From positions 62,001 to 126,000 of the forward strand of contig JADWMM010000002.1 of assembly GCA_015978205.1 (NCBI GenBank): a stretch of DNA of 64,000 bases. The letters run 5' to 3'. This document shows positions 26,598 through 34,532 of this stretch, one piece after another. Under the pieces are notes generated by a model that ran no database searches, was not told the DNA's origin, and saw only the letters and a list, made by a program, of their open reading frames with translations. Source of the stretch: Alkaliphilus sp. NP8 (lineage in GTDB: Bacteria; Bacillota; Clostridia; Peptostreptococcales; Natronincolaceae). Numbering within the stretch: the stretch's first letter is position 1; each line of letters starts with the position of its first letter. Both the position numbers and the translations under genes were made by a program.

Positions 26598-28318
26598 CTA
26601 AAAATCAAGAACACTATCTAATTCAGCCCCACTAAAACCAAAATCAACATTATGTGGAGCATAATCTTCATCAAAAAATTCTGGAAGTCTATCGTCTGCT
26701 TTTGTAAATCCAGCTTCTTTGTTAAAAGCTTTCTCCCACCTTAAAATATTTTTTCCAAGTTCTGAAACATCAGCTACTGTAAGTTGAGTACCGTATTGTG
26801 CATTAAGCATATTAACTATTTCCGGTAAAGCCTGTTCGTTATCTAATATAGCAAATGCTGTAAACAAACAGAAACCGGTGGAATCAACTCCTGCAGTTGC
26901 TACTTGAAGATCACGAGATAAATCTATTTGCCCTTCTTTCTTCAATGTATCAACAGATCCTCCAACATTTAATATGTTTGCTGTTACACTATATCCTGCA
27001 GTATGATCAGCTCCCATTGGTGTAGTTGCATAAGTTACACCTACTCCTTTAACAGCTCTTGGATCATACGCAGGAATACTTTGTTTTTTAACTGGTGGAA
27101 TTCTAGTTACTCCATATGCTTTACCTAAGAACTCAGCACCTTGAGCAAATATTCTTCCCAGTGGAGTTCCTTTATATATTTCTTCTTCAAATATTCTTAC
27201 TGCTTCTTTATGATCTTCAAAGTCTAAAATTCCTGCTTCCATAGCAACTCCCATGGCAACTCCCATATCAATAGTATCTAATCCTAAATCATCACAATAT
27301 CTATCCATTTTAGCAATAGCATCTAAGTTATCTATTTTACAATGTGCTCCAAACGCCCATATTGTTTCATACTCAAATCCCGCAGTTAAGTACTCCTCAT
27401 TTTCATCGTTATATACTTGTGAACATCTTATTACACAACCTGGATGACAGGCATGAGTCGGATTACCTTTTCTTTTAACAATAGTATCGTACATTGTTTC
27501 CCCACTGATTTTTTCAGCGCCTTCAAATCTACCTTATCTAAAGTTTCCTGTTGGCAAACCTCCTGATTCATTTAAAATATTCACAAGAATTGAAGAACCA
27601 TATGTAGGTAAACCTTCTCCACATACAGGATGATCAAGCAACATTTTTGTAAAAGCTTTACTAGCCTTTTTAAATGCTTCTTTATCCTTTATCGTAATGC
27701 CCTCTGCATTTTTAGGATCTATTACTATAGCTTTAATTTTTTTAGACCCCATTACTGTTCCAAGTCCACCACGCCCTGCATGTCTAACTGGTCTACCTTC
27801 AGTATCACTGATAGCAATAGTAGAAACACTATATTTATTTTCACCAGCTTGACCTAATGTCATAAGACCAACTTTATTTCCATATTCTTGGCGAAGTAAT
27901 TCTCCTGCTTCATAATTTCCTTTTTCTAAAATTTTATCTGTAGTATCTATTGAAATTCCTTCACTAGTTACTTTAAGTATTACCCATTCATCAGATACAT
28001 CTTCTAAAACAATTGCTTTAATGCCCATTTTAGCTAACTGCTGAGCTACTACTCCACCAGAGTTTGACTCTTTTATTCCTCCTGTTAAAGGGCTTTTAGA
28101 ACCAATAGAAACCCTTCCAGAACTGGGTGCATTTGTTCCACTTAATAATCCTGGTGCAATTACTATTTTATTGTTTTTACCTAGTGGATTACAAGTAGCT
28201 CTACTTCATCTAAAACAATTTTAGATGTTAATCCTCTACCTCCTAAAGCTAAATATTCTTTAGGTATATCTTGTACCTTTGTTTGTTTCGTTTTTAAGTT
28301 TAGTCTTAAAATCTTCAC
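26598..28318 (-). pseudogene. Aldehyde ferredoxin oxidoreductase (AOR) pseudogene
   Basis: An almost full-length tungstopterin AOR (about 570 codons) is recognisable in three pieces. From GTG 28318, LGGRGLTSKIVLDEV reads well until a one-base deletion near 28200. The shifted frame then gives SSGRVSIGSKSPLTGGIKES through to GLPTGNFR. An in-frame TAA lies at 27536-27534, after which the same frame resumes GRFEGAEKISGETMYD and the cluster motif CHPGCVIRC, ending with DSTGFCLFTAF and a normal C-terminus. Family knowledge: AOR oxidises aldehydes to acids with ferredoxin. Two independent lesions make it a likely pseudogene; sequencing error would have to have struck twice. The MoaD-like gene follows. 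Confidence 0.85.
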
Positions 28319-28444
28319 AAACGTTCCCCACTAATTATTAAATATTTTATATTCTAACAATTCAATATATGTTAGAATATACTAAATTATATAATGTTTT
28401 CAATATTAGCTCAATTCAGAACCTTATCTGTTTTATTATAAAAA

Positions 28445-28483
28445 CACCCCAGAAATTAGATTTTCGGTCTAACTTTTGGGGTG
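28445..28483 (-). terminator. Terminator after the copper-amine-oxidase-N protein
   Basis: On the minus strand, CACCCCAAAAGTTAGA pairs imperfectly with TCTAATTTCTGGGGTG and is followed by TTTTTAT. Confidence 0.8.
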
Positions 28484-28509
28484 CACATTACTTCCTTAGT
28501 CTTTTTTAA

Positions 28510-29538
28510 TTATTCCATTATTATATTATGATTTATTACTATCTGATTTTCAAATACATAGGCATTATTCATCTTTAATACTTCTTTAAAGAAACTTAAG
28601 GGTACATAAGTTACTCCTTCAACTAACTCTGGTGCTGTACCTAGCTGAATTGGAGCTGTTTTCATATAAGTATAATTGTCTTCTCCTATATTTAGGAAAG
28701 TCGCTTTGCCTATTTTTACACCTTGTGCTGTATTGTCCCAAGTAACATCGAATCCTAAAGATTCAGAGATTGCACGAAGTGGTACCATAACAGTTCCTTC
28801 TTCATTAGAAAAAGCATTTTCAGATTCTATTTTTTCGTTGTTTACTACTATATCCATAGAAGAAACATCATTTATATTTTCATTATCATCTTCTTCAATT
28901 TCTTCTGATAATACTATTATTTCAATTGGTGTTGTTTGTGCTGGAATACTTCTTGTAGAAATATCATAAACTACAGCTAATTTTCTATTTTCTAATTCTC
29001 CTTCAAAATCACTTCCATCTTTGAAAATAATTTCTGTATCATTAGAAACATTTAATTTTAGGGAATTCTCAACGCTAACTAAATTTTCATCGAATAAATC
29101 CACTTTAATATTAACATTTTCTGTTTCTTCATTTTTTACAATAATAACCTCAGCAGTATACTGTGGTGGATAAATCATTATCATTGGTTTATCTACATCA
29201 TAAAAAGCTGTAATTGTAGAACCTTCTTCTATCTTAGAATCGTTTATAGCATAAGTATCACTTTTTAATATAACATTTGCTATTTCACCATCTTCATTTT
29301 CTAATGAAATAAATTGGGATTCATCTGAATCATTAAAATCCTTTATTTCTTTAACTTCTCCTGTGAATGTTGCAAATTGTGATTTTTTTATTACCTCACT
29401 TATTGGCATAATTTCTTGTTTCTCTTCGATCATTTTAATAGGTTCTATAGTTTTTGAATCATTTGCAAAAGCAAACCCTGCTGTAGATGTTAACATAGAT
29501 AGAGCTAAAATTCCTATCATTACTTTTTTAAATTTCAT
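28510..29538 (-). CDS. Secreted protein with C-terminal copper-amine-oxidase-N-like domain
   Basis: The 342-residue protein begins with a Sec signal peptide (KKVMIGILALSMLTSTAGFAFA). Residues 40-215 form a beta-rich region with no recognised motif. Residues 225-340 are a Cu_amine_oxidN1-type domain: MDIVVNNEKIE, GTVMVPLRAISESLGFDVTWD and GVTYVPLSFF. In Clostridia these domains occur on many surface proteins and are thought to mediate cell-wall or protein contacts rather than copper catalysis. AAAAGGAG precedes the ATG. It is monocistronic. The same domain occurs at the N-terminus of the large amidase at 36273-38417. Confidence 0.85.
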   Translation of the reverse strand: MKFKKVMIGILALSMLTSTAGFAFANDSKTIEPIKMIEEKQEIMPISEVIKKSQFATFTGEVKEIKDFNDSDESQFISLENEDGEIANVILKSDTYAINDSKIEEGSTITAFYDVDKPMIMIYPPQYTAEVIIVKNEETENVNIKVDLFDENLVSVENSLKLNVSNDTEIIFKDGSDFEGELENRKLAVVYDISTRSIPAQTTPIEIIVLSEEIEEDDNENINDVSSMDIVVNNEKIESENAFSNEEGTVMVPLRAISESLGFDVTWDNTAQGVKIGKATFLNIGEDNYTYMKTAPIQLGTAPELVEGVTYVPLSFFKEVLKMNNAYVFENQIVINHNIIME

Positions 29539-29680
29539 TATATATACACTCCTTTTGTTTTCATATTTATTTAACTTATATATTGTTAGACGTAAAGATT
29601 TAATAAAGGTTCCATAATTTATTGTTTTTTTAAAAAAAAATTAAATATTTCTATATAATACTAAAAATGAATCAAAAAAA

Positions 29681-29718
29681 CTCCAATATAAGGCAATACT
29701 TATTGCCTTATATTGGAG
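29681..29718 (-). terminator. Terminator after the 54-residue ORF
   Basis: CTCCAATATAAGGCAATA and its complement form an 18-bp stem with a 2-nt loop, followed on the minus strand by TTTTTTT. Confidence 0.85.
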
Positions 29719-29739
29719 TCTCTATTTTTTATAAGAATT

Positions 29740-29904
29740 TTAATTAACACTACATACCCCTAATTCATTCAACAGACCTAGTACATCTGATAACAATATA
29801 TTTAATTCTTCTTTAGTTTCAAAAATATCTGTTGCTAATTTATCTAAATCAGATTTAGTATTAAAATAATTTGTGTTTCCGTGAGTATAAGCTTCATTAT
29901 TCAT
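29740..29904 (-). CDS. Small hypothetical protein, 54 residues
   Basis: ATG at 29904 has an excellent AAGGGAGG site about 7 nt upstream, and a strong terminator follows 21 bp after the TAA. The product is acidic and helical (DKLATDIFETKEELNILLSD) with one Cys near the end. It has no signal peptide or membrane segment and I recognise no family. The expression signals are the main reason to accept it as a gene. Confidence 0.65.
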   Translation of the reverse strand: MNNEAYTHGNTNYFNTKSDLDKLATDIFETKEELNILLSDVLGLLNELGVCSVN

Positions 29905-30217
29905 ATATTTACCTCCCTTCTTGTAACCTTCTTTAATTTATATCTACATTTAATTTATATTAATGATTATGCTTCAAAATAAAGATAATGTGTTTTTTTA
30001 TCATAGAATTAATAACGTAATTAAAAATTTTACTTGAATTAGTATTACAGCATTAGATATTATACATTTTTTAACAATATATTTCAACATTTTATTTAAA
30101 TATAATTGAAAATATTTTAATTTTTATCAAATTATTTCAAATTTCGACACACATTTTTTAAAAAGTATTATATAATTCTTTTCGAAGGATTTTATTAAAA
30201 TAAAGGAATGATTTATT

Positions 30218-30382
30218 ATGAGTATGAATGAACAAAATTTAATTAAACTATTGAAGGATATTTTAGATAATTCAACTTTAGATTATCATAACGAAACTAC
30301 ATATGAATGGTCAAAAGGTTATAGAAAAGCAATTTTAGATATTATCAATACTATAGAATACAATAAAAAAACCACAATCTAA
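30218..30382 (+). CDS. Small hypothetical protein, 54 residues
   Basis: ATG at 30218 is preceded by AAAGGAATG; the frame runs 54 codons to TAA. The product is helical and Asn/Lys-rich (LLKDILDNSTLDY, WSKGYRKAILDIINTIEY), soluble and of unknown family. Its 3' end overlaps the minus-strand terminator of the tRNA cluster. The 313 bp between it and the divergent small gene at 29740-29904 is very AT-rich and shows nothing else I can name. Confidence 0.5.
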   Translation: MSMNEQNLIKLLKDILDNSTLDYHNETTYEWSKGYRKAILDIINTIEYNKKTTI

Positions 30383-30395
30383 TGATTGTAGGTTT
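30369..30395 (-). terminator. Terminator of the tRNA cluster
   Basis: On the minus strand, AAACC-ACAATC-like stem (one mismatch) around ATTA is followed by TTTTTTT just after tRNA-Arg(UCG). Confidence 0.7.
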
Positions 30396-30400
30396 AAATT

Positions 30401-30477
30401 TGGCACGCCCTGAGGGATTCGAACCCCCGGCCTACTGATTCGAAGTCAGACGCTCTATCCAACTGAGCTAAAGGCGC
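30401..30477 (-). tRNA. tRNA-Arg (anticodon UCG)
   Basis: 77 nt with encoded CCA. Cloverleaf: acceptor GCGCCTT/AGGGCGT (wobbles), D arm GCTCAGTTGGATAGAGC, anticodon loop CTTCGAA, T arm GGGGGTTCGAATCCCTC. The anticodon UCG reads CGA/CGN codons. It is the last gene of the cluster and is separated from the rest by a terminator-like hairpin. Confidence 0.95.
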
Positions 30478-30540
30478 ATATATTTACTTAAACTCACACT
30501 TATTAAATATATCATATTTTAATAAGAATTTCAATGTACA

Positions 30541-30566
30541 AAAAAAGCAGCTTTGCTGCTTTTTTA
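30541..30566 (-). terminator. Internal terminator within the tRNA cluster
   Basis: On the minus strand, AAGCAGC-AAA-GCTGCTT is followed by TTTTT, between tRNA-Arg(UCU) and tRNA-Arg(UCG). Confidence 0.75.
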
Positions 30567-30570
30567 TTTT

Positions 30571-30647
30571 TGGCGTACTCACAGGGATTCGAACCCCGGA
30601 CCTACGGCTTAGAAGGCCGTTGCTCTATCCAGCTGAGCTATGAGTAC
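30571..30647 (-). tRNA. tRNA-Arg (anticodon UCU), copy 2
   Basis: 77 nt including CCA; acceptor GTACTCA/TGAGTAC, anticodon loop CTTCTAA, T loop GGTTCGAATCC. Identical to the copy at 31130-31206 and part of a duplicated unit. Confidence 0.96.
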
Positions 30648-30747
30648 ATGTGCAATCTCCAAAATCTTTGATTTTGTGTGATTTTAGTACTCCTAAATTC
30701 TGAAAGAATTTTGGAGTCTCCTTTTAATTTTTTATTAAATGGAGCGG
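30571..30747. repeat. Direct repeat unit containing tRNA-Arg(UCU), copy A
   Basis: This 177-bp stretch (tRNA-Arg plus the spacer with hairpin to the next tRNA) recurs at 31130-31307 with a few substitutions and one indel, showing a recent tandem-type duplication in the cluster. Confidence 0.9.
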
Positions 30748-30814
30748 AAGACGGGATTTGAACCCGCGACCCTCGCCTTGGCAAGGCGATGCTCTACCAC
30801 TGAGCCACTTCCGC
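30740..30814 (-). tRNA. tRNA-Gly (anticodon GCC)
   Basis: 75 nt including CCA; acceptor GCGGAAG/CTTCCGC, anticodon loop TTGCCAA. Reads GGC/GGU. Confidence 0.96.
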
Positions 30815-30817
30815 AAA

Positions 30818-30900
30818 TGGTGCGGGTGAAGGGAGTCGAACCCCCACGGTTGCCCGCTAGATCCTAAGTCTAGTGCGTCTGCCAATTCCGCCACACCCGC
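30818..30900 (-). tRNA. tRNA-Leu (anticodon UAG)
   Basis: 83 nt including CCA, with a variable arm; acceptor GCGGGTG/CACCCGC, anticodon loop CTTAGGA. Reads CUN codons. Confidence 0.95.
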
Positions 30901-30967
30901 AAGTTTAAATAATACAATACAATACTCAGCCTTTAGCTGAGTCTCAAGAAAATATATATAACCCTAA

Positions 30968-31043
30968 TGGCTGGGATAGCAGGACTCGAACCTGCGAATG
31001 ACGGAGTCAAAGTCCGCTGCCTTACCGACTTGGCTATATCCCA
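30968..31043 (-). tRNA. tRNA-Gln (anticodon UUG)
   Basis: 76 nt including CCA; acceptor TGGGATA/TATCCCA, anticodon loop CTTTGAC. The 67-bp spacer that follows holds a hairpin (ACTCAGC/GCTGAGT). Confidence 0.95.
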
Positions 31044-31048
31044 TTATT

Positions 31049-31126
31049 TGGGGTGGATGATGGGATTCGAACCCACGCATGCAGGAGCCACAATCCTGTG
31101 TCTTAACCAACTTGACTACATCCACC
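31049..31126 (-). tRNA. tRNA-His (anticodon GUG)
   Basis: 78 nt including CCA and the extra 5' G(-1) opposite C73 that marks tRNA-His; anticodon loop TTGTGGC. Confidence 0.96.
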
Positions 31127-31129
31127 ATA

Positions 31130-31206
31130 TGGCGTACTCACAGGGATTCGAACCCCGGACCTACGGCTTAGAAGGCCGTTGCTCTATCCAGCTGAGCTAT
31201 GAGTAC
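31130..31206 (-). tRNA. tRNA-Arg (anticodon UCU), copy 1
   Basis: 77 nt including CCA; same sequence as 30571-30647. It lies 3 bp from tRNA-His, implying co-transcription and processing. Confidence 0.96.
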
Positions 31207-31307
31207 ATGCTGCAATCCCCAAAATCTTTGATTTTGTGTGATTGTAGTACTCCTAAATTCTGAAAGAATTTTGGAGTTTCCTTTTAATTTTTTATTAATT
31301 GGAGCGG
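31130..31307. repeat. Direct repeat unit containing tRNA-Arg(UCU), copy B
   Basis: Counterpart of 30571-30747; the homology ends inside the first bases (GGAGCGG) of the following tRNA-Gly genes, which themselves differ. Confidence 0.9.
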
Positions 31308-31373
31308 GTGAAGGGAATCGAACCCTCGTGATCAGCTTGGAAGGCTGACGTTCTACCATTGAACTACACCCGC
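31300..31373 (-). tRNA. tRNA-Gly (anticodon UCC)
   Basis: 74 nt including CCA; acceptor GCGGGTG/CACCCGC, anticodon loop CTTCCAA. First gene of the cluster, directly after the promoter. Confidence 0.96.
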
Positions 31374-31397
31374 ATAATTAATGTGTCATACTTATTA

Positions 31398-31426
31398 ATA
31401 TTAACACGTTTTTGAGATTATGTCAA
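31398..31426 (-). promoter_or_regulatory. Promoter of the tRNA cluster
   Basis: Minus strand TTGACA, 17-bp spacer, TAATAT, ending 25 bp before tRNA-Gly. A near-consensus vegetative promoter, as expected for stable RNA. Confidence 0.85.
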
Positions 31427-31611
31427 CTACATATTAATTATTAAATAAGATTTTTTTATTATTTGTCGTTTAGCGACGAAATATAGTATACACAATTTAA
31501 AGTGAAACATCAATATGCTTAAATAGTCATTATTAAATATAACCACAAAATATCTAAGTTATACTGTGTTTTTCACGTGTTTTCTTATTGTTTTATTTAG
31601 ATTAAACATAA

Positions 31612-31644
31612 TTTTAAGGAAAGACTGTTTGTCTTCCCTTAAAA
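31612..31644 (-). terminator. Hairpin after the rph-rdgB-yfcE operon
   Basis: TTTTAAGG-AAGAC paired with GTCTT-CCTTAAAA (one mismatch, short loop) about 105 bp past the phosphodiesterase stop. Poor T tail; otherwise I see nothing in 31427-31749. Confidence 0.5.
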
Positions 31645-31749
31645 ATCACACATAGAAATTTTTCAGTGCTTAACATATATTTCATAGTAAGTTTTAGAAA
31701 TTCCTTCTCTTTCAATAGTTAGTTTTAATATATAATAAATAGTTCTTTA

Positions 31750-32223
31750 TTATATATTGAAAAATTTTACGTCTAAATTCTCATTTATAGTAAGTATACA
31801 GCCACTCTTTTGCGATCCACCTCTTGGTATACTAATACTTCCTGGATTAATAATTGCAATTCCTTCTTCTACTTCATAAAAAGGTACATGACTATGACCG
31901 AATATAATTACATCTACATCTTTTTCCTTACCTGTATAAAAAAGATTACTTATATTAGTTTTTACATTATGATTATGTCCATGAGTTATAAAAAACCTTT
32001 TACCATTTATTACTTTTAATTTTTCATCAATTTTTTCTTCATCACAATTTCCTGCCACACCTATTACATTAATATTATATTTTTTTTCTATATATTTTGC
32101 ATCTTTATAGTGATCTCCGGCATGGATTATTAAGTCTACATCTTTCAAATTCTTCATAGCTTTATCAATTAAACTATGTTCACCATGAGTATCACTAATT
32201 ATACCTAATTTCACTTTATTCAC
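31750..32223 (-). CDS. YfcE/MJ0936-type metallophosphodiesterase
   Basis: The 157-residue protein has the complete metallophosphoesterase motif set: GIISDTHGEH, IIHAGDHY, GVAGNCD, FFITHGHNHN and IFGHSHVPFYE, ending NPGSISIPRGG. It is a cytoplasmic phosphodiesterase with two metal ions; the physiological substrate of this subfamily is not settled. Its start overlaps the rdgB stop by 8 bp, so it is the third gene of an rph-rdgB-yfcE operon, an arrangement common in Clostridia. Confidence 0.92.
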   Translation of the reverse strand: MNKVKLGIISDTHGEHSLIDKAMKNLKDVDLIIHAGDHYKDAKYIEKKYNINVIGVAGNCDEEKIDEKLKVINGKRFFITHGHNHNVKTNISNLFYTGKEKDVDVIIFGHSHVPFYEVEEGIAIINPGSISIPRGGSQKSGCILTINENLDVKFFNI

Positions 32224-32848
32224 CCTTTAATTGTATCTTGAGCTCACTCTTCAACTTTTCTAAAGCTATAGCTCTATGGCTAATTTTATTTTTCTTTGCT
32301 TCTCCTAATTCTGCAAATGTTTTATCATATCCATTAACTATAAATAAAGGATCATAACCAAATCCACCTTCTCCTTTTTGCTCAAAACCTACTAGTCCTG
32401 GACATTCTCCTCTTAAAACAATACTTTCTCCATTAGGGAATACTGCAGCCATAGCACATACAAATCTAGCACTTCTTTTTTCTAAAGGAACATCCTTAAG
32501 TAATTCAAGTAATTTATTGTTATTCTCTTCATCAGTAGCTTTTTCTCCTGCAAATCGTGCTGAAAATATTCCTGGTCTATTATCTAAGATATCTACTTCT
32601 AAACCTGAATCATCTGCAATTATTAACTTTCCTGTCTTTTCCATAACTGTTTTAGCTTTAATCAAAGCGTTTTCTTCAAATGTATTACCATCTTCCACTA
32701 TTTCTAGTCCTTCTAAATCTACATCCTTCATGGATAAAACATCTAAATTAAAATCCTTCAATATAGCTCCTATTTCCTCTAGCTTATGTTTGTTTCCAGT
32801 TGCTATAACAGCTTCTTGTATTTTTTTAAAATCATGTTTTTTATTCAT
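32216..32848 (-). CDS. rdgB: XTP/dITP diphosphatase (RdgB/HAM1)
   Basis: The 210-residue protein carries the HAM1 motifs VIATGNKHKLEEI, GNTFEENALIKA, LIIADDSGLEVD, PGIFSARFAGE, GEGGFGYDPLF and KNKISHRAIAL. It hydrolyses non-canonical purine triphosphates (ITP, XTP and deoxy forms) to monophosphates, cleaning the nucleotide pool. It starts 2 bp after the rph stop; the site GGGGAAAA is rather far upstream, so translation may be coupled. The N-terminus is about ten residues longer than usual. Confidence 0.95.
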   Translation of the reverse strand: MNKKHDFKKIQEAVIATGNKHKLEEIGAILKDFNLDVLSMKDVDLEGLEIVEDGNTFEENALIKAKTVMEKTGKLIIADDSGLEVDILDNRPGIFSARFAGEKATDEENNNKLLELLKDVPLEKRSARFVCAMAAVFPNGESIVLRGECPGLVGFEQKGEGGFGYDPLFIVNGYDKTFAELGEAKKNKISHRAIALEKLKSELKIQLKGE

Positions 32849-32850
32849 CT

Positions 32851-33633
32851 TTAAATATTTTCCCCTTTATTATCTTCTGTTTTCTTTTTAATAATTTTTC
32901 CAATTTCTTCAGATATAGAACCTAAAGCATCTTTCTGAAATTTAATTAATTCCTTATTTCCTTTCTCTCCTAATTCTAATAAATTCATTAAATCTTTTCT
33001 ACTAAATTGTGCTTCTTCTCCCGTTCCTTGTATTTCTACAAATTCTTCTTTATCAGTCATAACTATATTCATATCTACTTTAGCATTTGAATCTTCTATA
33101 TAATATAAATCTAACATAGCTTGTCCTTCTATTATACCAACACTAACAGCAGATACAAAACTTGTAACTGGTATATACTCTATAATTCCTTCTTCTTTAA
33201 GTTTATTAAATGCATCTACTAGTGCCACAAATGCTCCAGTTATAGAAGCAGTACGAGTTCCTCCATCAGCTTGAATAACATCACAATCTATCCATATAGT
33301 TCTTTCTCCTATAGCGTCTAAATCAACTACAGATCTAAGAGCTCTGCCTATCAACCTTTGAATTTCCTGAGTTCTTCCACTTACCTTTCCCCTACTAGAT
33401 TCTCTTATATTTCTGCTTTCTGTGGCGCTAGGCAGCATAGAATACTCAGCCGTTATCCAACCTTTTCCACTATTTCTTAAGAAAGGAGGTACTTTATCTT
33501 CAATAGTTGCTGCACAGATTACCTTTGTTTCTCCCATTTCTACTAATACCGAACCTTGTGCATGCTTTGTAAAATTTCTTGTAAACTTTACAGGTCTTAA
33601 TTCGTCATAATTTCTTCCATCGTTTCTATTCAA
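32851..33633 (-). CDS. rph: Ribonuclease PH
   Basis: TTG at 33633 is preferred: GGAAAGGAAG lies about 6 nt upstream and the product then begins [16 protein letters not shown] as in other RNase PH proteins (260 residues); an ATG at 33651 lacks a site. Motifs include [13 protein letters not shown], [18 protein letters not shown] [31 protein letters not shown] and [10 protein letters not shown]. It is a phosphorolytic 3'-5' exoribonuclease that trims tRNA 3' ends. The C-terminal 25 residues are a Lys/Glu-rich tail. It is first in the rph-rdgB-yfcE operon. Confidence 0.93.
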   Translation of the reverse strand: MNRNDGRNYDELRPVKFTRNFTKHAQGSVLVEMGETKVICAATIEDKVPPFLRNSGKGWITAEYSMLPSATESRNIRESSRGKVSGRTQEIQRLIGRALRSVVDLDAIGERTIWIDCDVIQADGGTRTASITGAFVALVDAFNKLKEEGIIEYIPVTSFVSAVSVGIIEGQAMLDLYYIEDSNAKVDMNIVMTDKEEFVEIQGTGEEAQFSRKDLMNLLELGEKGNKELIKFQKDALGSISEEIGKIIKKKTEDNKGENI

Positions 33634-33783
33634 AAATATCTTCCTTTCCATATTTTATGTATTTATAAAAGTTTCTTTTAATATTGTACCATAATTTAGC
33701 TTTTTCTTCTTCCCTCCACTTTATTATGCTCTACGTATAATTTTATAATACAGACACTTACTGGTGCATTATTTAATATTTCT

Positions 33784-34495
33784 ATTTCATACTACTCCAC
33801 TTTAGATATGTAGTAGAAGTAACATCCCTACTTGGATCACGTTCAAAGCTAACTTTACTACCTTCACTATTTTCAATACTCTTTACTCGGCTTATACGTA
33901 AATATCTATTATTTTAATTAAATTTCCAACAGAATCATACTCATGCTTAATCACATTATTGTTTGAGTCTTTTACCTCTAGTATTGAAGTGATATTCCCA
34001 CTGATTGGTTTCTGTTAATGTATAACCTTTTTTATTATTTTGTCTTAATTCCCTTTCTACTCCTACTGGTGATTCATACATACCATTATCTGCTAAAATA
34101 TAAGTTTCTTTTCGACCATCATCAAAGATAACTTCAATATTTCATTCACCAATATCATACAATTTATATTCAAAATTATGGTGCCAGTTCATTCCTAATG
34201 CTCCATTATAATTATCTCTGGAGTTATAAAATCTACTAAAGGAAATAGGAAAACTCCCATCTACTCTAATATCTTCATACCTATATATATGATTTCCCGT
34301 AGCTGCATTTACTAAATGATCAGCACAATGTGTTCTATTTTCTCTAGAATCTAAAAGTCCGTATGTTCCCTTTAAAGATTCATCAACATAATCGGATAAT
34401 TTAAGGCTTTCTTCATATTCTAAATCTGATGAAATCTCTAGCGTTGCATCATCTTCTTTAGTAATATTCTTTTCTGCCATTACCGGTTTAACCAT
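33784..34495 (-). pseudogene. RHS/YD-repeat protein remnant
   Basis: The minus strand first reads THCADHLVNAATGNHIYRYE then SFPISFSRFYNSRDNY and LGMNWHHNFEYKLYDIGE, the typical opening of RHS/WapA-type proteins. It then hits TGA at 34144-34142. The same frame resumes NIEVIFDDGRKETYILADN and ends after KRLKQ; a shifted frame continues with the YD-repeat HEYDSVGNLIKI before more stops. No signal peptide or ribosome binding site precedes ATG 34495. The remnant is a short piece of a gene that would normally be several kilobases long. Confidence 0.85.
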
Positions 34496-34510
34496 AGTAA
34501 AAAATATAAA

Positions 34511-34532
34511 AAACCAGGATAGTTCCTGGTTT
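34511..34532 (-). terminator. Terminator overlapping the gerM stop
   Basis: AAACCAGGA and TCCTGGTTT pair around ACTA/TAGT on the minus strand and are followed by TTTTATATTTTTT. Confidence 0.8.

Noticed and set aside
27534..27536. In-frame TAA in the aldehyde oxidoreductase as a recoded codon
   Set aside because: TAA is not used for Sec or pyrrolysine, and a frameshift near 28200 also breaks the gene.
30401..31373. Mobile element integrated at the tRNA cluster
   Set aside because: No integrase, transposase or att-like partial tRNA repeat is present; the repeated tRNA-Arg unit is a full local duplication.
34142..34144. In-frame TGA in the RHS remnant as a second selenocysteine codon
   Set aside because: The protein is not redox-active, the frame breaks again downstream, and no hairpin follows; it is a nonsense mutation.
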